A DNA stretch of 64,000 nt from CBDCZI01 sp965224495 (GTDB lineage: Bacteria; Bacteroidota; Bacteroidia; Cytophagales; JAAEPT01). The DNA lies in the NCBI GenBank assembly GCA_965224495.1, contig CBDCZI010000015.1:242620-306619 (forward strand). Direction: 5' to 3'. The position numbers and the translations under genes are program-made. The notes under the pieces were generated by a model, which was not told the DNA's origin, did not search any database, and saw only the letters and a program-made list of their open reading frames with translations. Below are positions 48,444 to 58,549 of this stretch, in pieces. Numbering within the stretch: the first letter of the stretch is position 1; each line of letters opens with the position of its first letter.

Positions 48444-49974
48444 GAGCAAACCCAGTAATGTTACAATCTTCGTCTTCGCTTGATTCGGAATCTGATGTGA
48501 TCATTTCAGACTGAGTTGACTTTGTTAGGGTCCTGGAGATTAGGAAGTCTGATTGCTCACCATGATACATCAGAAGTGAGCCGGCTATGCGAGTTGCTGT
48601 ACGTAGCTAGCCTTTGATCCAATCAACTGTTGAACTACTTCGTAGAAGGATGTCCTTCTCGACAGGTATTTCTTTGGTATAGTTGTATCAATTCCTCTGT
48701 CCATGCTCTCGTATTTTCTCCATACGTCCAGCATGTCGTAAACATGCCCCGAGAAAGACCTGCAATCAATTCTCTGCACAGCTTCGTCATACATTCATTC
48801 GTCTCATTGTCCAGTGAAACCATTGATGCTTTTGCTTTCATACATCGTCTTTCAAATGTGATCAAACATATAAGGTGATAACATCCTTCAGCTGCAATCA
48901 AGTCACAAACACCAGACAATCTTATACTCATCACTGGATCAGTTGCGGTTCGCTCAAGTACGTCGGCTGACTTTTCTAGTGTTTCAACTCTATGAACCTC
49001 TTTGTTGTTATGTGCTTGGCAAAACATGCAAAGCGACCAGTCGATTGCTGCCAGCTACGTCGCTTAGGTGTAGACGAAGTGCATGGCAGGAAGTAGATGC
49101 GATGCTGGTTGATGTTTGGTATTGCTTCCTTAACCTCTGCAGCTTACTTTATGAGCTGAAGTTAGAATAGCATGTTTTGTGCCATCTCAATTCCAAACCG
49201 TCAAAGTCTTCATTGGAAAGAATATTGAGTCTATCCAGCACATACAGGTAGCTGGTATCACCAAGCTGTCGTCTTTGCTCACCGACAGCTCTTGTTCTAG
49301 CCCTTCCTTCTGATGAAGCTATGCGCAGGTTGCCTGCATTATTCTGACAGAAAAAACGGCTGAACTAGTGTCTATGCGCTGCCGCTTGCGTTTGATGATG
49401 GACGCCGGATCCATTCTTATTCATGTGTTCCATGGACGTAGCAGATCACATGTATGTAAATGAAACAAACAATTGCAGTTAATATAATTATTATGCCAGT
49501 TGTGGGTGTAGAATTCTGAATAAAAGCTCCAGCAAATTAGAATCTGCAAAAAACACAGATAAAAACACATTTGCAGAAAATCACACTTATATTGAAATTG
49601 CCTATTCTTTCATGTATAAACTCAAAGTTTAACACCTGATAACTCATACTGAACACCAAGAAATCATAACAAAACTAATTCCATGGAAAGCTATGGTCAT
49701 ATAGATGTTAATTATGAAATATAAAAAAAATCGATGTTGACCTTTATGACCTTGAAAATGACTTTAAATTCAAAATCCAGCATGGCATCCACCCACATCA
49801 TTTCCAACATCCTATGAACTATCGATCTAGCATGGTTGCCTGCTATTAACGAACCATGCCATGTTAAAGTTTTCTAGAGCACTTTTCAGATTTTGGCTGG
49901 TCTACTATAAAGACCATGGCGGCATAGTACGTAACTATGACGCGCACAGAGTTGTTTGAAGCGCCAGAGTCTTG

Positions 49975-51225
49975 TGGCCGGTAATAATGAGCAGGCGTAG
50001 CGCTACGATGACTAGTGACCCTAGTCATACATAGTTGGGCATATTTACTAAGCAACGATGCGGAGGTATTATGAAGAGGCTACGCAAGTTGCGTAGCTAG
50101 TAAGCGTATATTTGACCTAATTGTAGGATCCATAATGTGACCGCTTCCATGACAACTATTGATCTAATAATAAAACCTCGGACAGAACTTTTGGAGCCGG
50201 TGACTACACTTTTAAACTCGCCGCTCCGTCGATTTCAAGCTGTGCACTGTCTATATATTTCAGTCAGTTTTTACCTTTGTTATAGTTTAGTTCGTATCCG
50301 TTGCCGACATTAACAATGGACCATATTCCTTTGAGCAAATGTGGCGGTCTTTGGACGTTTGTTTACCCGCCTTGCACGCAAAATGCGATGGCGTCCGAGG
50401 TTTTGTACGGGCTGATCCGACCCAGATAATAGCGCACGCTCAGTGGTCACAATAGCAATACAGCACCGGTCCGTGGATCCATCAATTCACTAACTTTTTC
50501 TAAAGTACGCGCAGAATATACATTTGTCGTTATAGAATAATTGTTGTTTTTTGAAATATGAACGTGAAGTTTGAAAACGATAGTAAACATTGAGCATTAC
50601 AAATTAGCTGAACAAATTTCGGCGCTTGGTTGTCGCGTCACAGCGCATCACTAACACGCGGACGAAGAATTGGCGGATAATTTTGAAAGTTTGGAAATCT
50701 AATTTGCTCGAACCATCTATGAGTTCCGTGTTTAATCCATATAAATACATTCGTAGACATACGTAGACACACACATACTACATTACATCATGTTTCACCG
50801 AAAATAAAGACAAAACGAGTGTGTTACAATCTTCCAGCAGTTCGCGCGTTCTTTGTACATTTTTATCCGCCTTTTTGTCGTCCATTTCGCTGTTGGCAAG
50901 GTTGCCATGGCTACGAAAACTGTTTACTGTTTTCGTAATTATTCGTCAAGATAGTGGTTTTTTTTCGAGAAGTGCCCGATTAAATTATTCTTTATTATGA
51001 TAGTAGATGTTGATGCAATACGGTTTCAGTTGAAAAGTGCTGTAATAGCTTCCATTGAATATATTTACTAGTGGCTACGCCAGCCAAATCCTGGCGTAGC
51101 CTTACGCAAAATCGCAGCCGCTAGTACATTTCGTAATGCTCATAATACTTGCGCAGGATCGGCGTAGCCATTTAGTACAATTAGAGGCGCTAAGTATACT
51201 TAGCGAGTGCTCATAATACCGGCCA
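49975..51225. mobile_element. Non-autonomous DNA transposon (MITE-like), about 1.25 kb
   Basis: The left end is TGGCCGGTAATAATGAGCA and the right end reads inward TGGCCGGTATTATGAGCA. Both are followed by small GGCGTAGC/GCTACGCC palindromes. TTG flanks each side (49972-49974 and 51226-51228), a possible 3-bp target duplication. The interior has no credible coding frame. It lies directly beside the larger transposon. Confidence 0.55.
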
Positions 51226-51401
51226 TTGGACTTTTTTTCAAAGATTTGCTTTATTCCACGTCGCTATTTTAATCAATTGGACACTATATCGAATGTTAGA
51301 CCCCTATTTATCGACATGATATAGTGTGTACAGGAAACACGGTCTAGTTTAATTTAACATATTTGTTTGCGAACAATGCAGTGGTTGCCTCGCTCTGGAA
51401 A

Positions 51402-51420
51402 ATTCGTGAATAAGGCGAAT
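51402..51420. repeat. 19-bp inverted repeat, right member
   Basis: ATTCGTGAATAAGGCGAAT, exact inverted partner of 46183-46201. Confidence 0.55.
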
Positions 51421-51492
51421 TACGTAATTTGATGTAATATTTAACCTCGCTCCCCGAGGAGAATGTCATGGTGCCGCATTTGGGTATGTGTG

Positions 51493-51674
51493 TCTATGTG
51501 TATGTGTGTCTATGTGTATGTTACTGCACCCGATTCACTTGATTTTGTTTTACACGTGCCAAGATGGCATTTGCCTATACCTGTCGTCTATGTGTATGTG
51601 TGTTTATGTGATGTTACGGCACCCGATACTTGATTTTGTTTTACACAAGAGTGTAATAAGGCCTATACCTGTCG
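51493..51674. repeat. Two-copy tandem repeat with TATGTGTG microsatellite
   Basis: Copy 1 (51493-51586) and copy 2 (51587-51674) each start TCTATGTGTATGTGTG and end CCTATACCTGTCG. Both include GCACCCGAT and CTTGATTTTGTTTTACAC. Small indels separate the copies. Confidence 0.75.
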
Positions 51675-51970
51675 CTCGATCCTCATTTTATAAGATGATC
51701 CGGGTCGGATACAATACAATGAACCTGTACTACTGCAGTGTATTAAAGGATTCTTTGTCATTGCCATAATATGAATGTCTTGTTGATCATAATTTTATGT
51801 CGCAATGGTTAAGGATCCTTTAATAAATTATTGAGTCCAGACCTGGATTCTGATCCGGATCATTATACAAGAGGACAGAGCCACCAGTATACACTGTACA
51901 GGAGTGCACTCTTTCTTGTGTAAAAAAAACAAGTCAGACGAATCAATATTTTTTTAGTCACGCGCCTGGA

Positions 51971-52010
51971 CAGACCAGCAAACAGGCAAACAGACAAACA
52001 GACAAACTGA
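51971..52010. repeat. CAAACAGA simple repeat
   Basis: Imperfect repeats of CAAACAG(A/G) in LRR intron 2, 100 bases before the last exon. Confidence 0.7.
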
Positions 52011-52108
52011 CCCGAAAGCACTACCATCTGAGAGCGAGAGTAAACATGTTTATCATAGTCTCAGTAATACTAATTTTTCTAGGAAACTAATTATGCTTAT
52101 TACTGCAG

Positions 52109-52402
52109 ATTCTGCACCTTGACAACAACGCGCTGCCGACGATCAACGCATGCGCATTCAACAGCGTCGAGACAATGCGCGACATCTTTGTTGCTGATAA
52201 CCCTATCCAGTGCGACTGCACGTTGCGCTGGACCAGCCTAGCGACCACGGCCGAGATTTATGGAACGTGCGCCAGCCCAAAGCTAGTCGCGAACCAGGAT
52301 ATTGGATTGGCGCATAAATATACAGTGTGCATCCACACCGGCATGGAATGTAATCGTCCGCGCTACTCGAATAAGTACCAAGGACTGATCGTGAAATACT
52401 GA
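52109..52402 (+). CDS. LRR gene, terminal exon: last repeats, LRRCT cap and stop
   Basis: The exon follows an acceptor (TTACTGCAG) and is entered in phase 0. It encodes ILHLDNNALPTINACAFNSV, then the LRRCT cap VADNPIQCDCTLRWTS with further cysteines at GTCASP, YTVCIH and MECNRP, and stops at 52400-52402. The four-cysteine cap marks the end of extracellular LRR domains. No membrane segment follows the cap, so the protein is probably secreted. Such proteins bind other proteins in animal immunity or development; a specific role is not supported. Confidence 0.85.
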   Translation: MLHLDNNALPTINACAFNSVETMRDIFVADNPIQCDCTLRWTSLATTAEIYGTCASPKLVANQDIGLAHKYTVCIHTGMECNRPRYSNKYQGLIVKY

Positions 52403-53593
52403 GGAACAGCGCTTGGTATAGCTCGGCGAATGAAGGATAGTGGGAAAAGTGACGTGCTTGCCAGAATGAACTTAGGGTCGACGCTTCCATCGTAATAATA
52501 TTGTCATTGAGCTATCGGATAAGCATTACGTTGTTGCATCGATGGTATCATATGCCTATAGCTTCTTGTTGTGTTATGAGTCATAATGTTGTACATATAT
52601 CTTTCGGAAATGAATGTCGTGCGAAAGTTGTGTGTCTGTGTGCGAAATGCTTTCCCATCGTATTTGCTGTTTGTAATCATAAACAGTCTCGTTATTTATA
52701 TCGTGAATGCATGTTCAAACATGTAATGTCTCTCTTGCGAAGTTGACCATGCTATTTGTTTCGATATTCAGCCGCTCGCTCTGCACCGGGTTGTTTGTCA
52801 GATCACTAACCTGGGTTGTTCTTTGTCGGCCACGAGATCTCTGTCGCCAATCTGTCCTTCTGTTCTCAGAAGCGCGCCAAGTTGAGCATGTGGATTGTTT
52901 TAGTCTGTCACCAGTCTCGATCATCCAGACTGGTCATCACCATCACATGATGGCGCCACTGAGCGGTGACAGTGCATCAAGCGGCGCCCTCTTCCGGAAT
53001 AATAATAGGCGTGTTCATGCAAACGCAATCGTCATTCTGGCGCCGTCAGGCGCTAATTTCAGGTCCCTGTGATCAGCATCTCTCACCAAAAACCTCGCGG
53101 ATTCACACGAAAACCATGCTTTGTTGCAGACAAATATTAAAAGATACATCGAGTCGAATTCCCTACATTCCGTGATATTGTGTAACATTGCCGGAGATCA
53201 TGCATAATTTCTGGAGACTCACGGACATTCTGTGAGACTGGGCAGGTCTGTATTCTATTTAGTTCGTTGCAATCGAGCTGTGTATGTCCTATCAGACGAG
53301 ACGTGTGTTACGGTCACATCATTTCTAGCAAATATCATTGTTACCAGTTTTGATCGCTAGGTGTCTACACTGGTCCACCCCCTGCACAATAATTGTTATG
53401 ATATTTCGGTTTTGAGCAGTTATCCTTTGGTTATAGTAGGCGTATTTATGCATACAATGGAACCTCACTAATACGGTCACCCACGGGACTGCGCAAGAGT
53501 TTTGTTGGTTCGGATATGCATAATATCGTCTATATAATAATGTTATATAAAATAAAATAAGTACACGATATGGTGGTGTTTTCTGTATACATT
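52403..53593. other. Eukaryotic intergenic or 3' UTR DNA: no gene seen
   Basis: The sequence after the LRR stop has no recognised exon. Short open frames (for example 52707-53072) have no motif and no splice signals. CAATGGAACCTCACTAATAC near 53455 resembles terminal repeats of Tc/pogo-type elements. Confidence 0.4.
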
Positions 53594-54472
53594 AGTACCT
53601 GTCCTGAACGGACACCCTCGGGACCAGGCAAAAGTGTCCGTATATGACAGGTGGCCGCTCATCGGAGGGACGGTTGGGCGGCGCCAAACGTAATAGGCCT
53701 ACACCTTACACGACTACATCACCACCAGCGATATTGATACTGAATACAATGTCATGCATTGTCATAATTATGTATGCTATAGTTATTGAACCTAAAATTA
53801 ATGCATCATAATTATATAACAGCTGAGGTATTTTACAGTACGCGAACACTTGTAGTCAACGTAAGTTAACTTTTGGCGCTCAAAGTATTTCATTTCAGGC
53901 CGGCCGCCCGAATACCGCTCGGTCACGACGGCCCTTTGTGGCCACTCTGTTTGCTTCGATGCGTGCTATTTGCGTTTTGCCGCACCAGCTCGATGGCAAG
54001 CGCTCTACATGATGGGCATTGGTAAAAACTAAGAATCGTTCTCTTCTTCAACATCGCTGGTTTAACATAGAATACGTGACTTTTACGACGTGATGTCGTA
54101 AAACGAATGTCACCAAATGGTCTGTATTGCCACAATCACGTGGTTCATCACGCAGGAATTTACTCTCGATATGAAATATTGCTATCGGTCACCAGATGGC
54201 AGCATGGACATTTGAGCAAACTGTCGGTCGCAAGTTAGAGTGCGCGCCGCGAGCGATTTTGGGTTGAATTGACCACCGAAAATGTGTCATTTGTTTGCAC
54301 TGTCCGTTATAGCAGGTACGGACAACCAATAAATGACTGTCCGCGTACGCGTTAGGCAGGTGTCCGCCGATCGCAGGTAATTTAACGTTGAGATGTGTCG
54401 GGACTTTGATAACGTGGCCGTACACGTCAGGTGGCCGCTCACGGCGGGGGTCGCCCAAGGCAGGTACTACTG
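53594..54472. repeat. Degenerate transposon-derived repeat region (possible pogo/Tc-like MITE)
   Basis: AGTACCTGTCCTGAACGGAC at the left and, inverted, AGTACCTGCCTTGGGCGAC at the right resemble each other. ACAGGTGGCCGCTC near 53647 recurs as TCAGGTGGCCGCTC near 54428, and tracts of GTCCG occur between. The pattern resembles animal MITEs, but the boundaries are not certain and no protein is encoded. Confidence 0.35.
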
Positions 54473-55485
54473 TAAAACTAATGATAGCAGACTAAAATAA
54501 TGATATTTTACATTTTATGTAAATTACAAACACGAATGACGTAAAATCGACAATCATTTATTTAGCTGGCTGATAGTTTGTTACAATTTGTTATCGTGTT
54601 TATTAGCAGAACGGTCTTCGTCATTTATAAGAATATATACTTTTTGCAACACTTAAGAAAAACTGAACATCGCATTGGTTACATTATGATGATTAGAGAA
54701 TGAAGAAGGTGTACAGTATAATGTTGGCATGCTCTATGTTACGTGTTTACATGTAACTCATATATTATATCATCTCCAAAATGTGGCCTTGGCAAACATC
54801 AGTCTGTAATACTAATGTAACTTTCATCATGAAACGATTACGGCTCGCAGCCTCCGTTTATACGTTTTCATATTATGCATATAAATCAAACATTAGCATG
54901 ATTGACAATTTAATAATATATACATATTGATAAGGTGACATTCTCCAATCGACGTATAGGCCTAACAACATAGTAGACATTAACGCTACACTTTCGGAAA
55001 TATCCAGCGATACACACCAAATATATTACACCTCAAAGCACCACTTTATAATATAATCATAATAGTTGACACGGTATTTAGGCAGAAACGAAATTTTAAA
55101 CCCGAAAAACAATTATGTCAACAATATCGCCATAGTGCCACTTAGGCATGCATGATCAAGGCCTGCCGGTCGCCAGGCTAACGTGCGCGGCATACATCGA
55201 CGGTAAGAAACGTTAAAATATCTCTTTTTGAAAAGATCGTATTATTGTTGTATCCACGTGTAGACGTTCGTACAGTTTGGTTGTTACGTAACTTCAACTT
55301 GTTTAATTGATTACCAGGAAATCACTACATCGATTAAATTATTTCTAGTTTGAAATGGTGCAGTTTTAGAAACTGTAATCGGTGTGTATCGCTGGATATT
55401 GCATACATTTTGGCTTTAACAATCATTGCTTTATCAATGTTTTTCGTCCACAACGTCACCGTCTGAAGCCTGCACAAGTTACCTT
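54473..55485. other. Eukaryotic DNA downstream of the methyltransferase: no gene seen
   Basis: AT-rich sequence. It would hold the 3' UTR of the minus-strand methyltransferase and intergenic DNA. No coding motif was found. Confidence 0.4.
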
Positions 55486-56060
55486 CTAAGCTTCCGGAGC
55501 AGACTTCGACAGCACGTAATGCATTTCGGTACTGTGAGGTTTCACGAACTTCTTGATGTCGGTAAAGCCCGCCTCGCATAGCATCTTGGTAGCCTTCTCG
55601 TGTCCCCACGCAGCGCCCATTCCTTCCCCGCGCTCGAAATTCAACGACACCGGCATGCAGTGAAATAGGCTGCATCCATAAAGGAAGCTGCCCATTGGCG
55701 CGCCGATATTGTCAGCGTGTTCCGTGTGCAGATTGATATCTACCATCGATGCGGTACCGCTCGGCTTTAGCATGCGGTACGTCTCCCGAAGTGCCTTGCT
55801 CGTTTCCGGTACGTCATGCGCAACGTCCCACATCGTTACCAAATCCCATTTGTTTGACCAATCATCCGGCAGTGCGCACACGTCGTGGACACCGAATGTG
55901 ACGTTATCCAGGCCTCTCGCTTTTGCGTCGTGGTTGGCAACTGCGACAGCATCGACGGAAATGTCGATTCCGTATATGACCGACTTTGGAAAGTGTTCAC
56001 CAATAATGAGCGCCACGTGACCGGTACTGCTGCCCACGTCACAAATGCAGATTCCCTCCT
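55486..56060 (-). CDS. SAM-dependent methyltransferase (Rv2258c-like), last exon
   Basis: The exon starts after a minus-strand acceptor (CATTTTCAG, AG at 56062-56061). It encodes ICICDVGSSTGHVALIIGEH, the SAM-binding motif I with an unusual SSTG in place of GCGxG. VIYGIDISVDAVAVAN follows (acidic residue for ribose), then WDLVTMWDVAHDVPETSKAL, MLKPSGTASMVDINLHTEHA and LYGCSLFHCMPVSLN. It stops at 55486. This matches the S-adenosylmethionine-dependent methyltransferase Rv2258c-like family found in many marine invertebrates; the substrate is unknown. It joins the exon at 56455-56576 in frame. Confidence 0.82.
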
Positions 56061-56454
56061 CTGAAAATGAACATAAAACGTAAACAAACCGGAAGAAATA
56101 TACATAATGAAATACTATTACGTAAGTGGCTTACGTTGTATTTTATTATGCAACCCAATTTTCGGCGTCGCACTATTTTGTTGGCAGGCCATCGAATCAC
56201 ATTAAAGAATCGAATTAAAAATTGTGTAATGGAATAAACACCAATTACTGTACATCGTTAGACTAAAAGATCGGTTATCTATTATCATTCACAAAATGTC
56301 ATCAGCATTTTGTCGAGATATGATTCGAATCAACTTAAAATGTTCAGAGTTCACCGGAGACATTACTCGCACATCATTCGCACATATGAATTCATGCCTT
56401 GGTACACATACTAATGTTATTTTTGCTAAAACTGATTATGAACTTGCATCTTAC

Positions 56455-56576
56455 CCAACTTTCGGATGAGTCCCGGAATCTGCTCTAGGCTTGCCTTCAC
56501 GACTTCCCAAGGATATTCAATCGCCATTCGTGATTTACACCACGTGTGAAACCCGACGTAGCGATCGTACGGTAGA
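56455..56576 (-). CDS. Methyltransferase (Rv2258c-like), penultimate exon
   Basis: On the minus strand the exon runs from an acceptor AG at 56578-56577 to a donor GTAAG at 56454-56450. It encodes LPYDRYVGFHTWCKSRMAIE, then YPWEVVKASLEQIPGLIRKL, the family's linker between the winged-helix domain and the methyltransferase fold. Spliced to the next exon it reads IRKLEEGICICDVG. The 394-base intron is AT-rich. Earlier exons would lie to the right, where junction 2 interrupts the genome. Confidence 0.75.
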
Positions 56577-57050
56577 CCTTAAATTCAGAAATCGCGGGTG
56601 TTAGCGCAGTGCAATTGGTCAGTTAGACATCGTAAAACATGTAACGTAGAAAATGTGTTAGAAGAGTCAATATTAGAAGAAGAAAAATAACCTCAAACAA
56701 TTTTTTTTTCACCAATGGAGTATTATACAACTCGATTATTTAGAGTCCGTTAAACCTACGGTTAGACACCAAAATCACCTTTCTACGGTGAATAGTTAAT
56801 GGAATAAGCTTTATTCAGCCATATTGGACGCCATTTTGAATTTACCCTTTCCATGTCATCGGTATGTAGTAGATTTTAGTATGTTACTAAACATGCCCGT
56901 TGCTACCAGGATCCAATGAAAAACCTGGTGAATCAATTTGTTTGGCGACCAACCATAATCATTATAATTATTATTGATCCGTCTAGATATTGAGGGCACG
57001 GAGTGAACGTGATGACAATACATCGTCAATTACGTGCAATTTATAATGTG
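56577..57050. other. Eukaryotic non-coding DNA: no gene seen
   Basis: AT-rich sequence upstream of the visible methyltransferase exon, presumably intron. No further exon was recognised. Confidence 0.4.
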
Positions 57051-57065
57051 AAATGTCAATCGGCA

Positions 57066-57130
57066 TGAGCCGGAAGAGAGGAAGACCTAAGAGAAGATGG
57101 TTCGACAAAGTGAATGATGATATCAAATAC
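57066..57130 (+). mobile_element. Retrotransposon reverse-transcriptase tail fragment
   Basis: The plus strand encodes MSRKRGRPKRRWFDKVNDDI. The RxRGRPxxRWxDxVxxDI pattern is a common fragment at the end of animal non-LTR retrotransposon proteins. It is the last recognisably eukaryotic sequence before junction 2. Confidence 0.5.
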
Positions 57131-57150
57131 AGTGGTCTGCTGCGTCTTCA
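57128..57150. other. Junction 2: eukaryotic DNA to proteobacterial DNA
   Basis: A single open frame (57053-57364) starts with the retrotransposon motif and ends with a bacterial transporter, with no linker. The change of origin lies between these two homologies. Confidence 0.75.
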
Positions 57151-57420
57151 ATTGTTCTGCCCTGTTGCTGTCTATACAGACCGGCCGTTCAGTCTTGAGA
57201 TTTCTGGGATGGGTACAGTTGCCGTAATCATCAGTCTGGCCATCTTATCCACTGCGGTAGCCTACATCCTGTACTTTCGGATTTTTGCATCGGCTGGAGC
57301 GACTAATCTCTTACTTGTCACTTTTCTGATTCCGGAATTCCGGCTATCCTCCTCAGTTGCCTGATACCCGATGAATCGCTGGGTTCATGCACCTCCTCGA
57401 AATGGCTTTAGAGATAAGAT
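57150..57420 (+). pseudogene. EamA/DMT-family transporter, C-terminal fragment
   Basis: The reading LAILSTAVAYILYFRIFASA followed by GATNLLLVTFLIP is the ninth and start of the tenth membrane segment of EamA drug/metabolite transporters. After LIP the frame breaks: the adjacent frame gives PAILLSCLIPDESLG and ends soon after. The N-terminal eight segments are missing because of junction 2. The frame break shows decay or sequence error. Confidence 0.7.
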
Positions 57421-57498
57421 GGAAAGGCTAGGAGGCGTAAGTGGATGCTGAAACACCAATCAGCAGCCTGAAAGGAAGCCTTTATTGCAACCACAAAC

Positions 57499-57526
57499 AA
57501 AGCCCCGCCATATAGGCGGGGCTTTT
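57499..57526. terminator. Rho-independent terminator
   Basis: AAAGCCCCGCC, loop ATATA, GGCGGGGCTTTT. It lies 37 bases past the stop of the minus-strand cold-shock gene and can act on both strands. Confidence 0.9.
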
Positions 57527-57562
57527 ATTCTGGATAAAGTCGATCCTGCAATTCGTTCTACA

Positions 57563-57763
57563 TTATGGCTGAACGTTTACTGCGCTGAGGCCTTTTTGGC
57601 CTTGCTCTGTATCAAAAGTCACTTGTTGACCTTCAACCAAAGTTTTGAAACCTGAGTTCTGAATTGCGCTGTAATGTACGAATACATCATCGCTGCCATC
57701 GGAGGGGGCAATAAATCCAAAACCTTTACTTTCGTTGAACCACTTTACTATGCCTGTAGCCAT
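57563..57763 (-). CDS. Cold-shock protein, CspA family
   Basis: The 66-residue product is one OB fold with both RNA-binding motifs: RNP1 in KGFGFIAP and RNP2 in DVFVHYSAI. Such proteins melt secondary structure in RNA and assist translation in cold or stress. ATG at 57763 (MATGIVKWFNES) is preferred over an in-frame ATG ten codons earlier because it has a Shine-Dalgarno GAGGT about 8 bases upstream and matches family length. It is one of few intact genes in this segment. Confidence 0.95.
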   Translation of the reverse strand: MATGIVKWFNESKGFGFIAPSDGSDDVFVHYSAIQNSGFKTLVEGQQVTFDTEQGQKGLSAVNVQP

Positions 57764-57886
57764 TACGGTTACCTCAAACAATTTTAAAAACAATGCATTA
57801 GCGTGCAGATCGTTGTTGCGAAATAACGGAAGGTTTTGCTATATACACTGCTATAGATCTACCGAAACTGCTACAAGATAATACTG

Positions 57887-58051
57887 TCACTGTCCGAACC
57901 ATATAATATACCCATTCAAAATGTCAAATAGAAACAAACAATATTTTTCAATAGTTTCTTCCATCTGTCGACTGTTTTCCAAAAAATCCGTGTCCTTGAG
58001 AGCTCTCCTTACCCTCTCGTAAGCATCTGCACGTGTTATTTCTTGGCCTGC
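57887..58051 (-). pseudogene. Short open frame of unknown identity, possible gene remnant
   Basis: A 54-codon frame upstream of the cold-shock gene reads QEITRADAYERVRRALKD, then FLENSRQMEETIEKY. The composition is protein-like (helical, charged) but there is no good start codon and no recognised family. Confidence 0.25.
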
Positions 58052-58140
58052 TTAGAGTATGGTTAACATGTTAATGTTACAGAAAATTTAGTTGCTTTTC
58101 TCTCGGTAGGTAGGAGTGATCTAAATGTGCTGTATGTTAG

Positions 58141-58525
58141 GGCATCTCTGATTAATTCTAGAAATCGTATACCATCACCCTATTGATTACCGATGTCAGG
58201 AAAATAATGGAGCAGCAAAGCTTAGAAGCCAACGGATTCGAGAAATACCGAAAAAAATCGCAAGGAACAGTTTCTGGATGAGATGGAGCAAGTCATCCCG
58301 CTGGAAGGAGCTTGGTGAGGTTATAGCACCCTGTTACCCAAATCCAAGGGAGCAGATAGAAAGTCCATTGGTCTAGAACGCATGCTACGCATCCACAGAA
58401 CCAAACTGATCCACTCAATAGTGGTGACACCGGCCAATGTCCATGGCTCCCAGGTGTTGGAAGACCTGATACATGGAAACGAAACACGTGTATGGGGAGA
58501 TCCTGCCTATGCAGGACAATATAAA
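58141..58525 (+). pseudogene. IS5-family element remnant with internally deleted transposase
   Basis: TTAG precedes an end sequence GGCATCTCTGATTAATTC, close to the ends of the MITE at 62822-62970. After it come fragments of an IS5 transposase in changing frames: FLDEMEQVIP, KELGEVIAPCYP, then an abrupt join to RTKLIHSIVVTPANVHGSQV and ETRVWGDPAYAGQ. The middle catalytic part is missing and several frame breaks occur. The right end is overrun by the ISL3 remnant. Confidence 0.7.
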
Positions 58526-58549
58526 TTGCTGGAAGTAGATTGCATTGGC

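Larger units (their letters stand above)
46760..49027 (-). pseudogene. Transposon-encoded protein of animal mobile elements, frameshifted
   Basis: The minus strand shows a chain of open pieces in consistent order: a metal-binding start (CDLIAAEGCYHLICLITFER), a middle with GLALHQATRSEALVELFHAA and RRIDTTIAQNILDRFAKNGY, then FIMGGLHICFDFQKAIGKHI, and a C-terminal cysteine cluster (CGCKSKGRTVRCSCFRKDIK). I recognise the ALHQATRS...LVxLFH block from a family of large uncharacterised proteins of invertebrate mobile elements; no enzyme activity is established for it. Several frame changes and a 127-bp inverted duplication break the gene, so it is dead. Direction is opposite to the LRR host gene. 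Confidence 0.55.
46440..49930 (-). mobile_element. Decayed animal DNA transposon with long terminal inverted repeats
   Basis: About 46440-46620 and 49737-49930 are inverted relative to each other: TTAACATGGCATGG, GTTAATAGCAGGCAACCATG, GTGGGTGGATGCCA and GGATTTTGAATTT occur in the same order on opposite strands, as does TAGTAGACCAGCCAA further out. Gaps make the repeats imperfect, as expected of an old copy. Between them lies a minus-strand coding region at 49027-46760. Exact ends and target duplication could not be fixed. Confidence 0.6.

Noticed and set aside
51484..51610. CRISPR-like repeat array
   Set aside because: The TATGTGTG units are contiguous simple repeats without spacers, in eukaryotic DNA.
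52175..54458. Several 70-120-codon open frames in the middle segment
   Set aside because: Apart from the LRR terminal exon they overlap on both strands, have no motifs or splice support, and look like chance frames.
43985..57150. Horizontal transfer of animal genes into a bacterium
   Set aside because: The segment keeps introns, is cut at both sides inside genes, and is flanked by two different bacterial lineages.
57053..57364. A novel membrane fusion protein of 103 residues
   Set aside because: Its two halves belong to an animal retrotransposon and a bacterial transporter. The open frame is a by-product of junction 2.
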